A stretch of 64,000 nucleotides of DNA from Benincasa hispida (GCF_009727055.1 NC_052350.1:40775993-40839992), one strand, 5' to 3'. Shown: positions 22,636 through 35,135, counted from the stretch's first letter. Made by a program: numbers and translations. The notes: generated by a model not told the origin, from the letters alone.

Positions 22636-25600
22636 GGGTAGATGCATATTTGGAACAACTTCCAAATCTGTCAAGAATTTTCTCAGCCATACTGCTTCTT
22701 TTGCTGCTTGCAAGCAGTTACGTATTCAGCTTCCATTGTGGAGTCAGCTATACAGGTCTGTTTTATGCTTCTCCACACTACTGCTCCTCCGTTAAGAGTG
22801 AACACTGATCCAGATGTAGAATTTCTAGCATCTTTATCAGTTTTGAAATCAAAGTCAGTGTATCCAGTAAGGATCAGATCCTTAGCACTATACACGAGCA
22901 TGTAGTCCCTAGTTCTCCTAAGATACTTTAAGATGTTCTTAATGGCAGTTCAATGATCACGTCCAAGATTAGACCGGTATCTACTGATGATCCCTACTGA
23001 GAAGCATATGTTAGGTCTAGTACATAATATTGTATACATCAGGCTTTCAATTGCAGAGGCATAGGGAATATTTCTCATATTCTCAACTTCTTGAGGTGTC
23101 TTAGGACATTGTCCTTTTGACAGATGAATTCCATGTCTGAAAGGCAACAGTCCCTTTTTGGAATTCTGCATTTTATATCTAGACAATATTTTGTCTATAT
23201 AAGATGCTTGAGACATGGCTAGTGTTCTATTCTTGCGATTCCGAATAATTTGGATCCCAAGAATATACTGCGCATTTCCTAAATCTTTCATTTGAAATTG
23301 TGTATCTAGCCATTGTTTGACGTCAGTAAGATATCCTACATCATTCTCAATGAGTAGAATATCATCAACATATAAAGCTAAGAATGCTATAGTAGAATTG
23401 ATGATCTTCTTGTAAACACAAGGCTCATCAACATTCTGTTCAAAGCCATAAGATTTGATCGCAGTATTAAACCTTATATTCTAGGATCTAGAAGCTTGTT
23501 TCAACCCATAAATGGATTTTTGAAGCTTATAAACTTTTGTTCTTAACCCTGTGCAATAAACCCCTCTGGTTGAGCCATATAGATACTCTCTTCAAGATCG
23601 TCATTTAAAAAGGCTGTCTTGACATCCATCTGCCAAATTTCATAGTCATAAAAGGTGACAATGGATAAGAGTATTCTTATTAACTTTAACATGGGAACAG
23701 GAGAGAAAGTTTCTTCATAGTCCACTCCCTCTCTCTGGGTATAACCCTTTGCCACAAGTCGAGCCTTAAAAGTCTGTACTTTACCGACTTCGTCTCGTTT
23801 TCTCTTGTAGATCCACTTACAACCAATTGGTTTTACATCATTTGGTTGATCTACAAGTTTCCAGATAGAATTGAAGTACATAGACTCCATTTCGAGGTCC
23901 ATGGCTTTGACCCATTGATCACGGTCCACATCTTTCATCGCCTGTTTATAGGTCGATGGATCCTCTATGCCATCATCAGGTATGACTACTTGTGTTTCTG
24001 TTAAACCCAAGAAACGATCAGGCTGATGAACAACCCTCCCACTACATCGAGGCATTCTCAACTCTTGAGAAGGATGTGACTGACCAAATGTACTAGTTTT
24101 ATCTACTACTTTAGTAGATGAACTAGCTCTATCTGTAGCGTCTTTTGAAATTTCTTTCAACACTATTTTACTGCTTGGTTGATGATTTCTAATGTGGTCT
24201 TCCTTTAGGAATGTGGCATTCATTGATACAAATACCTTGTTTTCTTGAGGATGATAAAACAGACTACCCCTTGTTTCCTTTGAATAACCTATAAATAGGC
24301 ATGACTTTGAACGATGTTCCAATTTCTTGGGATTTTGTACCAACACATGTGTTGGGCAACTCCAAATTCTAAAGTGATGTAAACTACTTTTATGCCCTTT
24401 CCATAGCTCATAAGGTGTTTCTAAAACACTTTTAGAGGGAACGTTGTTCAAAATATGGACAACAGATTCAAGTGCATATCCCTAAAAGGAATCAGGCAAT
24501 TGAGCATAGCTCATCATAGAGCGAACCATATCTAATAAGGTTCGGTTTCTTCTTTCTGATACACCATTTTACTGAGGCGTACTAGGTGTAGAGAGTTGTG
24601 ACTGGATCTCGTTTTCTATCAAATAGTCTTGGAATTGTATGTCCATATACTCTCCACTTCGATCTGATCGAACTGTCTTTATTGTTTTACCTAATTCATT
24701 CTCAACTTTAGCCTTATATTCTTTGAACTTTTCAAGAGAATCAGACTTGTTATAAAGCAGGTAAACATGACCATACCTTGAATAATCATCAATAAAACTG
24801 ATGAAATATTCATACTCACCTCGAGCCTTGACATTCATTGGTCCACAAAGGTACGAATGTACGAGCTCTAAGAGTACTTCGGCTCTGAGACCTTTTCCAG
24901 TAAAAAAATCTCTTGGTCATCTTTCCTATCAAGACAGGATTCACATGGAGGTAAAAAGTTATCTTCTAACTGACTTAAAAATCCACTCTTGACCAATCTC
25001 CCAATCCTATTGAGATTTATGTGACCAATTCTTAGGTGCCATAAATAGGCGTTGGAAGAAACCTTTTGTTTTTTATTCTGAGTTTCTAATGTTCTAAACA
25101 TTTCAGTATTTAAAACAAAATTTGCTCTAGTTGGTCTTAACTTATATAAGTTTTCTTCAAGTGTAGCAGAATAAATTTGAATACCTTTACAAAAAATGAA
25201 CGCTTCATTTATATTAAAAGATATTATATATAATTATTCTATAATACAAGTGATAGATATCAAATTTCTCTTCATAAGAGGTGCATACAAAACATTTTTA
25301 AGTACTAGATATCTATCTTCAAAAAACAACTTCAGATCTCCCACTGCTTCAGCTGAGACAACCTCTTCTGTTCCAACTCTGAGGATTATCTCACCTTCTT
25401 CAAGATTTTTCCAAGAACTAGTTTCCTGAAACGAGAAACAAATATGATTAGTGGCTCCTGAATTTCGTATCTAGGTTGAAGTATCATATTCCAGTAAACA
25501 TGTTTCAACGACCTGTAAATCATATTTACCTTGTGCCATTTTCTCAGCTTTATTCTCTACAAGGTACTTTGGGTAATTTCTCTTCTAATGCCTGTTTTGG

Positions 25601-26374
25601 TTACAGTGGAAACATTTTTCTTTATCTGTATCCTTCTTTCCCTTTTTTATCTGGGGAGCCTACCCTTTTCCCTTCTTTTTCATTTGAGCTTTAGAGGGTC
25701 CAGCTTTAGTTTTAGAGGACGATCCTCTTATAAATTTTTTCTCAGTGGTAGCAACATTTTCTTCCACTTCCTTCTCCTTGCCTAAAGTAAGGTTTTAGAA
25801 TCGCTGGAGCTCATTAAGAAAGGGTAGTGAGGTTAAATTCTATCTTATTTAAAGACGCATTTGTCTCAAAAGGTATAAAACTCTTTGAAAGAGATTGTAA
25901 GATAAAGCTAACCTGGTTAGCCTCATCAATGGGTCCGTCATTTACTTCAGCGATATTGAAGTACATCATCATGTCCATGACATGTTCTCTAACAGAGGTC
26001 CCCTTCTTCATCCGCTTCGTGTAAATGTGCTTAATTGCCTCGTGTCTAAGGGACCATGATGGTTGCCCAAACATTTCTCTTAATGAATCTATTATCTCTT
26101 TAGTCGTAGCTAAGGATTCATGTTTCTTTTCCAAAACATCAGACATGCTGGCAAGAATGTAAACACGTGCCTTTTCATTGGCTTTGACCCATCGATCGTA
26201 TGCTTCCTGAACAATTCGGTTAGCATTTAAGGCTGGGGCTTGAAAACATTCCTCAGTTAAGACAAATCTTAAATCGTCAACTACCAGTATTGTGTTTAGA
26301 TTTGATTTCCATGCCGAATAATTATCGTTGTTTAGTTTCTCGGAAGCTAAGAGTTGAATTATCGAGCTATTCAT
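22636..26374 (-). pseudogene. Ty1/Copia gag-pol polyprotein, near full length but broken
   Basis: In order on the minus strand: gag (26374-25814, 186 codons, SEKLNNDNYSAWKSNLNTIL, UBN2-type); decayed zinc-knuckle and protease (25800-25330); pre-integrase (25101-24990, LRIGHINLNRIGRL); integrase core (24838-24569, FIDDYSRYGHVYLL and RSDRSGEYM); integrase tail and reverse-transcriptase start (24451-23543, KWIYKRKRDEVGK, DVKTAFLNDDLEESIYM); RT active site YVDD at 23361-23372; RT tail (23291-22950); RNase H (22901-22683, STSGSVFTLNGGAVVWRS, TMEAEYV). Internal stops and shifts split it into about eight frames. The last part of RNase H and the 3' end are missing at the adapter. The same family supplies 1-789, 29264-30960 and 57764-58593. 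Confidence 0.9.
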
Positions 26375-27690
26375 GCTGAAAAGATAAACATATCCTTTTC
26401 AATAAAAAAAATTAATCTTTTAAATCCAATCAAGTTTAGCAAAAAAAACTAATAATGTACCCTTCATTATTATATTTTGCAACGATATTTCAAAAGTTTA
26501 GAGTAATCTCCACCGAAGGGTAGTCGATTATTCCTCTTTTGAACCAAGACAATCTTGACTAGATGCTAACCCCAGAATAACTCTTTATTCCTATAGAACT
26601 TTAGTTATCGCTACTTTGGTCAAGAATATACAAACATCTTAGTAATTCTTGTAAGCAACCTTCCATTTTTGGATTTCAGAAACCAGAATCAACATGCTCC
26701 CGAAAGTGGAAAGTCAATATGAAAACTGATCTAAGAGAGCCTATCCAGATTTGGAGTTCGCGGTGTTCTGAATCCTATAATACAACCCTCTGAAGGGAAA
26801 GGTCGCTCCAGGGCAGACATGCAGGCGCATTATAGGAATCTCACGGTGCGACATAATGGAAGAGATCGTGGGATACGTTGTTACATACCCCTCACCCATT
26901 TACCATGAACTACTTCCCCTATTCACCTTGATATTGATCCATGCAAACACTCTCCGAAGGGAGTCCGCTCCTAAGCATGACCCAAAGCCCTGCATGGACC
27001 TCACGATGTGAACTCTTAGGGACGTTAGAGCTAAAAGTACGCTACTTCTCTCTAGTTGAAGTGTTCTATAACGATTTAGGGTATAAAAAAATACTTAGAG
27101 ATATATTTCAGCTAAATTAAACATATCCTAAGTCTAGATGATAGATCTACTAGATTTTAACCTATGATGTCTAGGTGATAAACAAATTTTATTACCTCAC
27201 ATCTCTCATGAATGCTCATTAAAACTAGGATTATTTGACTTAGACGACATTTTGATCTCCAGGTAGGAGGTGTTCCGTAAATCGTCATCTTAAGAACTCC
27301 CAACCTTAGACAAGATCTCCCCAGGTAAGTAAATAACTCTTTGTTTAACAAGTAATCGACCTATTCTAACTCTTTAGAAAAGGTGATTGAAATTGCACCA
27401 ATTTAATTCTAGGTGAGTATGCAACTTTTCCTTTGTTATAGATTTTAAAGTCTAGGTTATTTTATAAGAATTATAAAATAAAATATAACCATTATAACCC
27501 TAGAATCATACATCTATAACATACATACATACTTGATAATCATGCTTTGATATAACACTTTATATTAAAAAAAAACTTAACATGTATACTATATACATTA
27601 TAACAATTATAACATATATTAAATGTATGTACATGTTTACCTATGGTGGGATTTTAAATCTATATGGCATACTATATGCACAACAAGATT
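26375..27690 (-). mobile_element. Copia 5' leader/LTR-proximal region, copy b
   Basis: Noncoding leader upstream of the gag start at 26374, collinear with copies a (790-2300) and c. The repeated module (CTTGATATTGATCC, GCAAACACTCTCCGAAGGGA, CTCACGATGTGAACTC) appears twice, near 26760-26850 and 26930-27015. The shared end ACCTATGGTGGGATTTTAAA lies at 27641. A junction to unrelated LTR sequence falls somewhere between 27690 and 27760. Confidence 0.7.
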
Positions 27691-27754
27691 CAAAATTTAA
27701 TTAAAACATTAAACTATGCGTTGATAGCAAATCTATGCGTTAGTCATAAAGCTT

Positions 27755-29263
27755 CAAGAGGAGACACAGTTAGGCAGTGGAGTCTGGAAATAGCATCAAT
27801 TTGGGATGTGGAGTTCTCCAAGAATACTCGTACATTTTAAGTGATTTTAAAGCCACATAAAATCTCTGAGAGTCTAGTTTTCAAGAAAGGGCTGCTGGAG
27901 AAAAAGCTCCAAGGAATTGGGCTGGAGATGAGGAAAAGGCAGAAGGGTTAAGCTATTGGGTAAGCTTGGGCCAGTCTTGAAGATTTTGTGATTCCAGCCA
28001 AACCATTAGAAGTTCTAAGCTCATATTTTAAGGTAAGCTTCCTGAGACATTGTAGAGCATGTTTACAGAAGGAAGTATCGGGATAAGTCATAGAACTATG
28101 AGTAATCTAAGCTTTAAATTGAATCTGGATTTTAGGGATTCAAAAGGGAGCCCGAGGTAAACAAAGAACTTCTAGAGAGAAAAGTTCCTAGACGATCAAG
28201 GTGAGTGAGTAAAATATTTGACTAAATATTTACAATGTTTTAAGAAACCATGTTTTAAAGAAAGATTATTCTCATGCCAACTAGTTTTACAAAGTGATTT
28301 CCAAGCAAACCATGAATTATGTTTTAAACGCATGCATGTATGAAAGTTTATTGAAAAACTATTTATGTGTGTTTAAATACACCCAACATACGCTAATATC
28401 TTTAAAGACATGTTTTCTATATGTTATGCTTTACATGCTTAAAAGAGAAAAGTCATTTATGACTAGTTCTACTTGAAACGCGATACCGAAGGACAGTTGA
28501 GAAGGTATCCGAGCAACTCGATACTGAAGGACAAGTTTAGAGAAGGTACCTGAGCAGAAGTACCCAGAAATATGACGGTACTTAGTATGGCCCCATGCAC
28601 ATAGGGAGTTAAAGTCAGAGATTGAGCAAAAGGGTTCTCTCTTGACTACCAGTTAATGTTGAGGTTTAACCACAACAGAGTTATTTTCAACTTAGAAACA
28701 GTATTTTTTCTGATAAAAAAAACTTTATATGTTTTATGCTTGAAAAATGTTTATACAGCAGTACAAGGTTACTATAGAATTTTATATTTCAGTTTAATCT
28801 CTTTATTGAGAATATTGCATGAGAATCAGTTATCTTTCTTAAGTCACTCACTGGGCTAGCAAGCTTATCCCGTTTTCAAATGTTTTTCTTTTTCCTCAGG
28901 TAGCGGTCAAATCCTCAGGAGATAGCTCTACATCTGCTCTGTCACTAAAGGACAAAGATATTGTAACCTGTATGTTAGGTGGTTACTGTAAATATTGTAC
29001 ACATGTTACAGTTGTTCATATAGGGACTAAGGTTTTGGGTATCGAGACTTGTGAAACTGGTAATGTAATTACTCTAAATATGTTGTGTTTTTGAATTAAT
29101 AAATTTTGGCCTAAGAGGCATCCGCTGTATATGAGTTTATACATTGGTATCAGAGTTATTTCCGCAAGAATTATTAAGCAGTAAGTGTCAACAAAAGGGT
29201 TGATAACTGCGGCAGTCATGTCCTTTCCTAAGCTCAGAGAGTAGTCTGGGAGGGGGTGTGACA
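27755..29263 (+). mobile_element. 5'-truncated LTR, same family as 31064-33653, opposite orientation
   Basis: The plus strand matches the reverse complement of 31064 to about 32560 (for example GCATCAATTT-GATG-GGAG near 27803, GGGCCAGTCTTGA near 27969, TAAGCTTCTTGAGACATT-like sequence near 28035, TTGATAACTG near 29199). It ends GGGGTGTGACA at 29263, the reverse complement of the other copy's start. The promoter half, including the TATA region, is missing. TGGTATCAGAG at 29145-29155 lies 108 bp inside the end. Downstream the Copia body resumes at 29264. Confidence 0.75.
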
Positions 29264-30960
29264 ACTTATGTTTCAATTAAACCCATGTACCGGTCAGGTT
29301 GTTGCACAAACCTCCCACTACGAGGAGGCAATCTCAACTCTTGAGAAGGATGTGAAGTACCAGTTTCATAAAAAACTCTTGTTGATGGACCTACTCTTTC
29401 AACAACTCTTGTTGATGCATTTTTCGTTTCTCTAGACATTTCTTCTATTACTATCTTACTGTGAAGTTGATGATTTTTTATGTGGTCCTCCTCTAGGAAA
29501 GTCGCATTTGTCGATACAAATACCTTGTCTTCCTGAGGATCATAAAAGTAACCACTCTTTGTTTCTTTTGGGTAGCCTACAAATAGGCATACTTTTGAAC
29601 GGTGTTCCAACTTTTTAGGATTCTACACCAACACATGTGCTGGGCAACCCCAAATTTTGAAGTGATGTAAACTTCTTTTACGTCCTCTCCATAGCTCGTA
29701 AGGTATTTTAGAAACACTTTTCAAGGGAACCATGTTCAAAATGTACACTGTAGTTTCAATTGCGTGTCCCGGAAAGAATTTGGTAACTGAGCATAACTCA
29801 TCATAGGACGAACCATGTCCAACAAGGTTATGTTTCTCCTTTCTATCACACCATTTTGTTGAGGTGTGCCAGGGGCTGTGAATTGAGACTAGATTCCATG
29901 TTTTATCAAATAGTTCTAGAATTCCAAGTCCATATACTCACCACCTCGATCCGATCAAAGTGTTTTAAGCTTTTTACCTAATTGGTTCTCAACCTTATAT
30001 TCTTTGAACTTTTCAAATGTTTTAGACTTTTGACGAATTAGGTAAATATGCCCATTCCTTGAATATTCATCAACAAACTTGATAAAATATTCATACCCTT
30101 CTCTAGTTCTAACATTCATAGAACCACAAAGGTCTAAATGTACAAGTTCTAAGGGTTCTTTGGCTCTAAAACCTTTTCCAGAAAAAGATTTTTTTAGTCA
30201 TTTTACCCTCAAGACAAGATTTACATGGCGGTAATGAATAGTCTTCTAACTTATTGAGATTTATGTGACCCAGTCTCAAGTGCCAAAGATAGGCATTTGG
30301 AGAGACTTCCTTTTCTTATTATGAGTTTTAGCTGTTTTAAACATCTTTATGTTCAAAACGGCCTTTACCTCAATCAGTTTTAACAAATACAAGTTATTTT
30401 CTAATTTTGCATAACAAATTTTGATATTCTTTAAAGTAATGAACACTTCATCCTTTTTTAAAGAAACCTTGTAATTTTGTTTTAGCAAACAAGAGATAGA
30501 TATTAAATTTCTTTTCATAGAAGGAATGTAATGAATATTTTTAAGTAAAATGTATCTACATCCTATAAATAATTTCATACCTCCCACTGCTTTAGCTTAA
30601 ACAACCTCCCCGTCCCTACCTTAAAGATTGCTTCGCCTTCTATCAGCTGTCTCCAGGAACTTGTTTCCTGTGAGAAAGTACATATATGATTAGCGGCACC
30701 TGAATCTATTATCCAGATTTTATCATTTTACTATGATAACAAGTAAATCATATTTATTTTCTCATCTATATCGTTCAAAACTTTAGATGAATTGGGAGAT
30801 AGAAGACAATCATCTGTTAAAACTCTTTTAGAACCATCAACTGCTAGTAATTTGTACATTGAATTGATTCTACCGTTAACTAATTCGAAGGGAGTATTCT
30901 AGAAGAATTCGACATGCTGAAACTAATTTAGTAAAATTGCATCTAAATCCAAAATCATTT
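29264..30960 (-). pseudogene. Ty1/Copia body, gag mostly deleted, interrupted at integrase/RT
   Basis: Read from 30960: a short decayed gag start, then a protease motif IIDSGAANHIC (near 30715-30685), the pre-integrase block YILLKNIHYIPSMKRNLISI (30587-30276 frame), an out-of-frame integrase core (30250-29640) and the integrase tail (29610-29266: MEHRSKVCLFVGYPKETKSG, VFVSTNATFLEEDHIKNHQ). The frame ends in GLIET where the LTR terminus begins at 29263, so reverse transcriptase and RNase H are cut away. About 450 bp of gag coding sequence seen at 25814-26374 is missing. Confidence 0.85.
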
Positions 30961-31063
30961 TTTAGAAAAAAAGTAATAATGTACTCATAACCATTATTTA
31001 TTTGCAACGATACTATAGTGTGTCAGAATAAGTGTTACCGAGGGTAGTCAAATTGTCACACCC
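30961..31063 (-). mobile_element. Copia leader copy c, gag-proximal piece
   Basis: TTTGCAACGATACTATAG and ACCGAGGGTAGTCAAAT match the leaders at 26476-26527 and 855-905. The last five bases, CAAAT (31059-31063), are the target duplication of the LTR that splits this leader. It resumes at 33654. Confidence 0.8.
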
Positions 31064-33653
31064 CGCCCTCAGACCACCTTCTCAGTCTGGGAGAGGGATG
31101 CGACTGTAACAATTATCAACCCTTGAGCTGACACTTACTGCCTAATGATTCTTGCGGAATAACTCTGATACCATACTATAACTTATACACAGCGGAATGA
31201 TTAAGTTGAGGAGATAAACTATAACGGATTAAGTAGGCCCATCTTTTATTACAACAGTGATAAACGTTTATACAACTTAAGGACTTAACAACAAAGTTTA
31301 CAACAACAACCGTAGAAACCCTCTGGAAATGTAATTGGGGCACGTGGCAGACCTTGACCTTAGCAAGACCTTGGGACTCCTCATCTTCCACTACCTGAGG
31401 GGGGAGGGGGGNGGGGGGGGGGATTAAGAAAACATTTTGAAGGATGTGAGCTACTAAGGCCAGTAAGTGGTTTTTTTAAGATGAAATTCACTTTGAAAAT
31501 CATCATTTTTGGGAAATCAATCACATGCCAACACCCGCATTATAACTCATGCATAGTCAAAGATATAATCATGCAACCAGTAATCTTTATCTCAAAAGCT
31601 ACATGTAGCATGCATATCATATCATCAATCAATACAATCATCTATGGAAACCTTCCTATGACCCCAATTCCCGCCAATGTGCACATCGATCATTTTATTT
31701 ATCCCGCTAGTCATGCCTAGGTACTTGACCATATTTCCCACCGGTCGTCACCGACTATTATTTCCCGCCGACCATTATTTCCCACCAAGCACCTTTTGTT
31801 AAGCATACTAACCACATCCCGGGCATAATCTCAGTTTCCACAGTCACACACAAACAATATCATGGCAATCATCCTATCATCAAAAGCATGTATTTTGTAT
31901 CTACAGATGCATATATTCCAATATCAGAGTATAAAGCTAAGTGAATACTCATAATATGCATTTACTATCAATACTGTATAAACACACAATATTCTTTATT
32001 TATCAAAGCAACATAACACTCACGATATATTGGAAGTATAACACTATAACACTCACACTATGTGTTAATGATCAAAGCTATAACACTCACACTATGTGTT
32101 AATTATCAAAGCTATAACACTCACCTTAATTGCTTAGGAGCCTTTCTAATAGTTCCCTTTTCTACCTTGGGCTCCCTTTTTACCCCTAGAATCCATATCC
32201 AAATTACATCTTAGATTACTCATAGTTATAAATCTTATTTTGAGATACTTACTTCTACCAAACTATTCTAAAATGTCTCAAGAAGCTTACCATAAAATCT
32301 TAGCTCATAAGTCTTCATGGTTTAGCCGGAATCATCCAAACATCAAGACTGGCCCAGCTTACCCGATAGCTCGACCCCTCTTTCTTTTTCTCATTCTCCA
32401 GCCCCATTCCTTAGAGCTTCTTCTCTGGAAGCCTCCCCATGAAAACTAGACTCTCTTATCTTTCATATGGCTTTGAAATTACATCAAACGCTCGAGTAGA
32501 TTGAGAGATCTCCTCATCTTAAATTGATGCATTCTCCTCCACCCTCACTGTCCAATGCACTCTACTCTCCCCCATTTTTTACGAATTTTATGATTTGTGA
32601 TTTGAAAATGAAATCCCAAAGGCTTTATTTATAGGCGTCCAAACCTCCTATGGTGTTGACACCACCTACTTGCCTGCATGGCCAAATGTTTAATCCTCCC
32701 TTTATCAACGTAAGTTGACTTCACCTTGGTTCAATGTGTTCTTCCCAAACGCATCCAACACAATTTCTTAGGGTTTAAGAATTTCTCTTAATCGGAAACC
32801 TAAATTTTAATTGACGTTTTCCCTTACGTCTTCAAGCTTTGTTTTTATTCAATTTAGGGTTTTCAATGCATAATCTATAAGATCGTGGCCAAATTCAACA
32901 TATAAATGCCCGGCCATTCGATGCACAGGCGGTTTCCTTCGATCGCGTGGGCGTGACGTTCGAATGAGGCGTTCAGGCTGCTCTCGCTCTCTCCCACTTT
33001 TTCACTGGTCTTGCTCCTCTCCGCTCTCGCTCTCTCCCACTTTCTCGCTCACAATCTCGCTCTCTCCACTCTCGCTCTTTTTAACTTTCTCACTCAAACT
33101 CTCGCTTTCTCCACTCTCGCTCTCTCCAACTTCCTCGCTCAAAATCTCGCTCTTCTCCAATCTCGCTTTCTCTCCCATTCTCTCGCTCAAATCAATCTCG
33201 CTCTCTCTCATTCTCGCTCAAATCAATCTCTCGCTGGTGTCGCTCTCACCACTCTCATTCTTTCCAATCTCGTTAGCTACTGTGAATATGGTTTATCTCC
33301 GTGCAACTTCCACACGAATTTTTCCAAATAATTTTCTATATTTTCCTTAGTTCTTCAATCCTTTCTTCACTATTCAAGATTTAAGTCTTCAATGTTTTCT
33401 CTTCTTTTTATCCTTTTAGGGTCCTCCTTACTCGTACTCCAGGATCAAATCTGGTTATCGTAACTATAATACCTAACCATTATAGTTTACATTCACTCTT
33501 ACTAATTGTTGATCCACAGAAGGTGACAATTATTACAGTTATTATGACAATTGTAAAATTATTAGATTATTTACGAAATATAGGATTTAACTTTCTCCTA
33601 ATTAACCCCTTAATCACTTACTTAAGTAGAAAAATGGAGATCTGGGTTTCACA
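31064..33653 (-). mobile_element. Solo LTR (2,590 bp) with perfect 5-bp target duplication
   Basis: The insertion begins TGTCACACCCC and ends GGGTTTCACA on the plus strand, giving TG..CA ends, and is flanked by CAAAT at 31059-31063 and 33654-33658. It interrupts a Copia leader whose two halves join collinearly when it is removed. On the minus strand a TATA box (TATAAATA, 32626-32633) gives the orientation. No gag or pol frame is present, so I read it as a solo LTR. It contains a poly-G tract with an N (31412), a TTTCCC-CC-GACCAT-type repeat near 31735-31785 and a CTCGCTCTC minisatellite (32975-33240). CTCTGATACCA at 31163-31173, the usual tRNA-Met primer-site complement, lies about 100 bp inside the end. 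Confidence 0.8.
32975..33240. repeat. CTCGCTCTCTCC minisatellite
   Basis: Repeats built on CTCGCTCTCTCC-ACTTTCTCGCTCA fill about 265 bp of the solo LTR, with a loose period of 20-50 bp. Because the unit avoids stops, frames stay open on both strands (69 codons minus, 106 and 128 plus). These are compositional, not genes. Confidence 0.85.
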
Positions 33654-34450
33654 CAAATACTCCTTCACTAAAGCAAAACAATTTTGACCAAACACTATCT
33701 CCAGAATAACTCTTATTCCTATAGTCGTTTAGTTACCGTTTTCGGTCAGAAACTACTAACTCTTTAGTAATTTTATAAATGTAACCCTCCATTTTCAGAC
33801 CTCAGAGGTCGGCCCCAACGATGCTGCCGAAATAGAGAGTCAAGGTTGGGAATGGACCTAAGAAATCTTATCTATTTCTGGAGTTTGAGTTGTTTTGAAT
33901 TCTATGTTACAACCCTCCGAGGGATAGTCGTCCTTAAACGGCTAGCAAGGGATGCCTAAAGCAAACCAGTAGGCACAACATAGAAATCTCATGGTCCAAA
34001 CTAACGGAAGAGATCGTAGGATATATTGACACATATCCTTCACCCACTTACTATGAACTACTTTCCTCATTCACCTTGCTCTTGACTCATACAAACACTT
34101 TATGAATGAAGGTCACTCCCAGGGTGACACGAAGCGTCATATGAATCTCACAATGTGAACTTTGTGGAGACATGAAAGTTGAAATCAATGTATCATATAC
34201 TTGATTTTTATTTGAACGGCTTCCCCTTATTCACCTGAATCTTGATTTATGCAAATACTTTCCGAATGGAGGTCACTCCTAGGGTGACACGAAGTATCGC
34301 TTAAATCTTGATTGTGAACTCTTAGGGACATGGGAGCTAGAAATAACGTATCGTATATGTTATTAATCTCTGACTGAAGTATTCTAATAACTTTATCATA
34401 TAAGTTATTAAACTTTCACTGAAGTGTTCTGCTATTAATTTGGGTAACAT
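33654..34450 (-). mobile_element. Copia leader copy c, LTR-proximal piece with three repeat modules
   Basis: It starts with the second CAAAT target copy and continues the leader from 31063 (CCAGAATAACTCTTATTCC matches copies a and b). The module with CACCTTG-TCTTGACTCA, GAATG-AGGTCACTCC and TCTCACAATGTGAAC occurs three times (near 33890-33990, 34070-34165, 34220-34325), against twice in copies a and b. Confidence 0.7.
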
Positions 34451-35135
34451 GTTTTAATCAATTCATAATTTAATTAAATCAAAATCCAATATCTCAAATT
34501 GAATTAAAATTGGAATTTACTTTTGAATTTATAATTAATTAAACATATTTAATTAATTAATTAATTTAATATTAAATATTAAATTAATCTCACATCTAAT
34601 TTTCAATATGAATCTTATTCATTTAATTAATATTTAAATCATTATTGAAATACTCGCAGTTTGTAAAGTTAAACACATTCTATTATCGATAAAGATGTTA
34701 TTCAACACAATTCTCATTACAATGACACTTTGACAATACACAACTCCTGTAGAATTTTCTCTAAGCCATAAATCCTCTCTACTCTCCAAAACCTTATTCT
34801 CCTCTCCCTCTCCCAATAGTTGGATACCACCTATCCTTCTATTGGAATCCTAGAGAATAACAAGGTAACTCTTGTGGTAATGTTCGACATCGCTCAAGGA
34901 ATTATTCGTGATCAAGACCTTTTGGAGGTCCATTCGTTGGAATCTTAGAGAGGATTGTTCGTGGCACTTGGGGAATATACAAAGGTAAGAATCATTCTAC
35001 TTTCCCCAATAGCATGCTAGTTTTTGGGTTTATTTTATTCCGTCTAGTATAACGATTTTATTTATTGTAACAATTGTATAGCGGGATGCAAGGCGATCTC
35101 ACACGAGAAACGCTTTTCAAGATTTGATCCCTACA
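34451..35135 (+). mobile_element. Fragment of Copia LTR unit A, inverted
   Basis: 34640-35135 matches the reverse complement of about 19670-20060: CTCCAAAACCTTATTCTCCT, GGATACCAC, AACAAGGTAACTCTTG, GTGGCACTTG, AGCATGCTA and GGCGATCTCACACGAGAA. The AT-rich part at 34451-34640 (AATTAATT runs) is probably its upstream half. It ends at 35135 where a Gypsy LTR starts. Confidence 0.65.

Noticed and set aside
29145..29155. TGGTATCAGAG as a normal primer-binding site marking the LTR end at 29144
   Set aside because: The homologous full copy at 31064-33653 has a target duplication about 100 bp further out, so the terminus is at 29263; kept only as an oddity.
33002..33350. Long open frames on both strands near 33 kb
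   Set aside because: They are produced by the CTCGCTCTC minisatellite inside a solo LTR; both strands stay open because the unit lacks stops.
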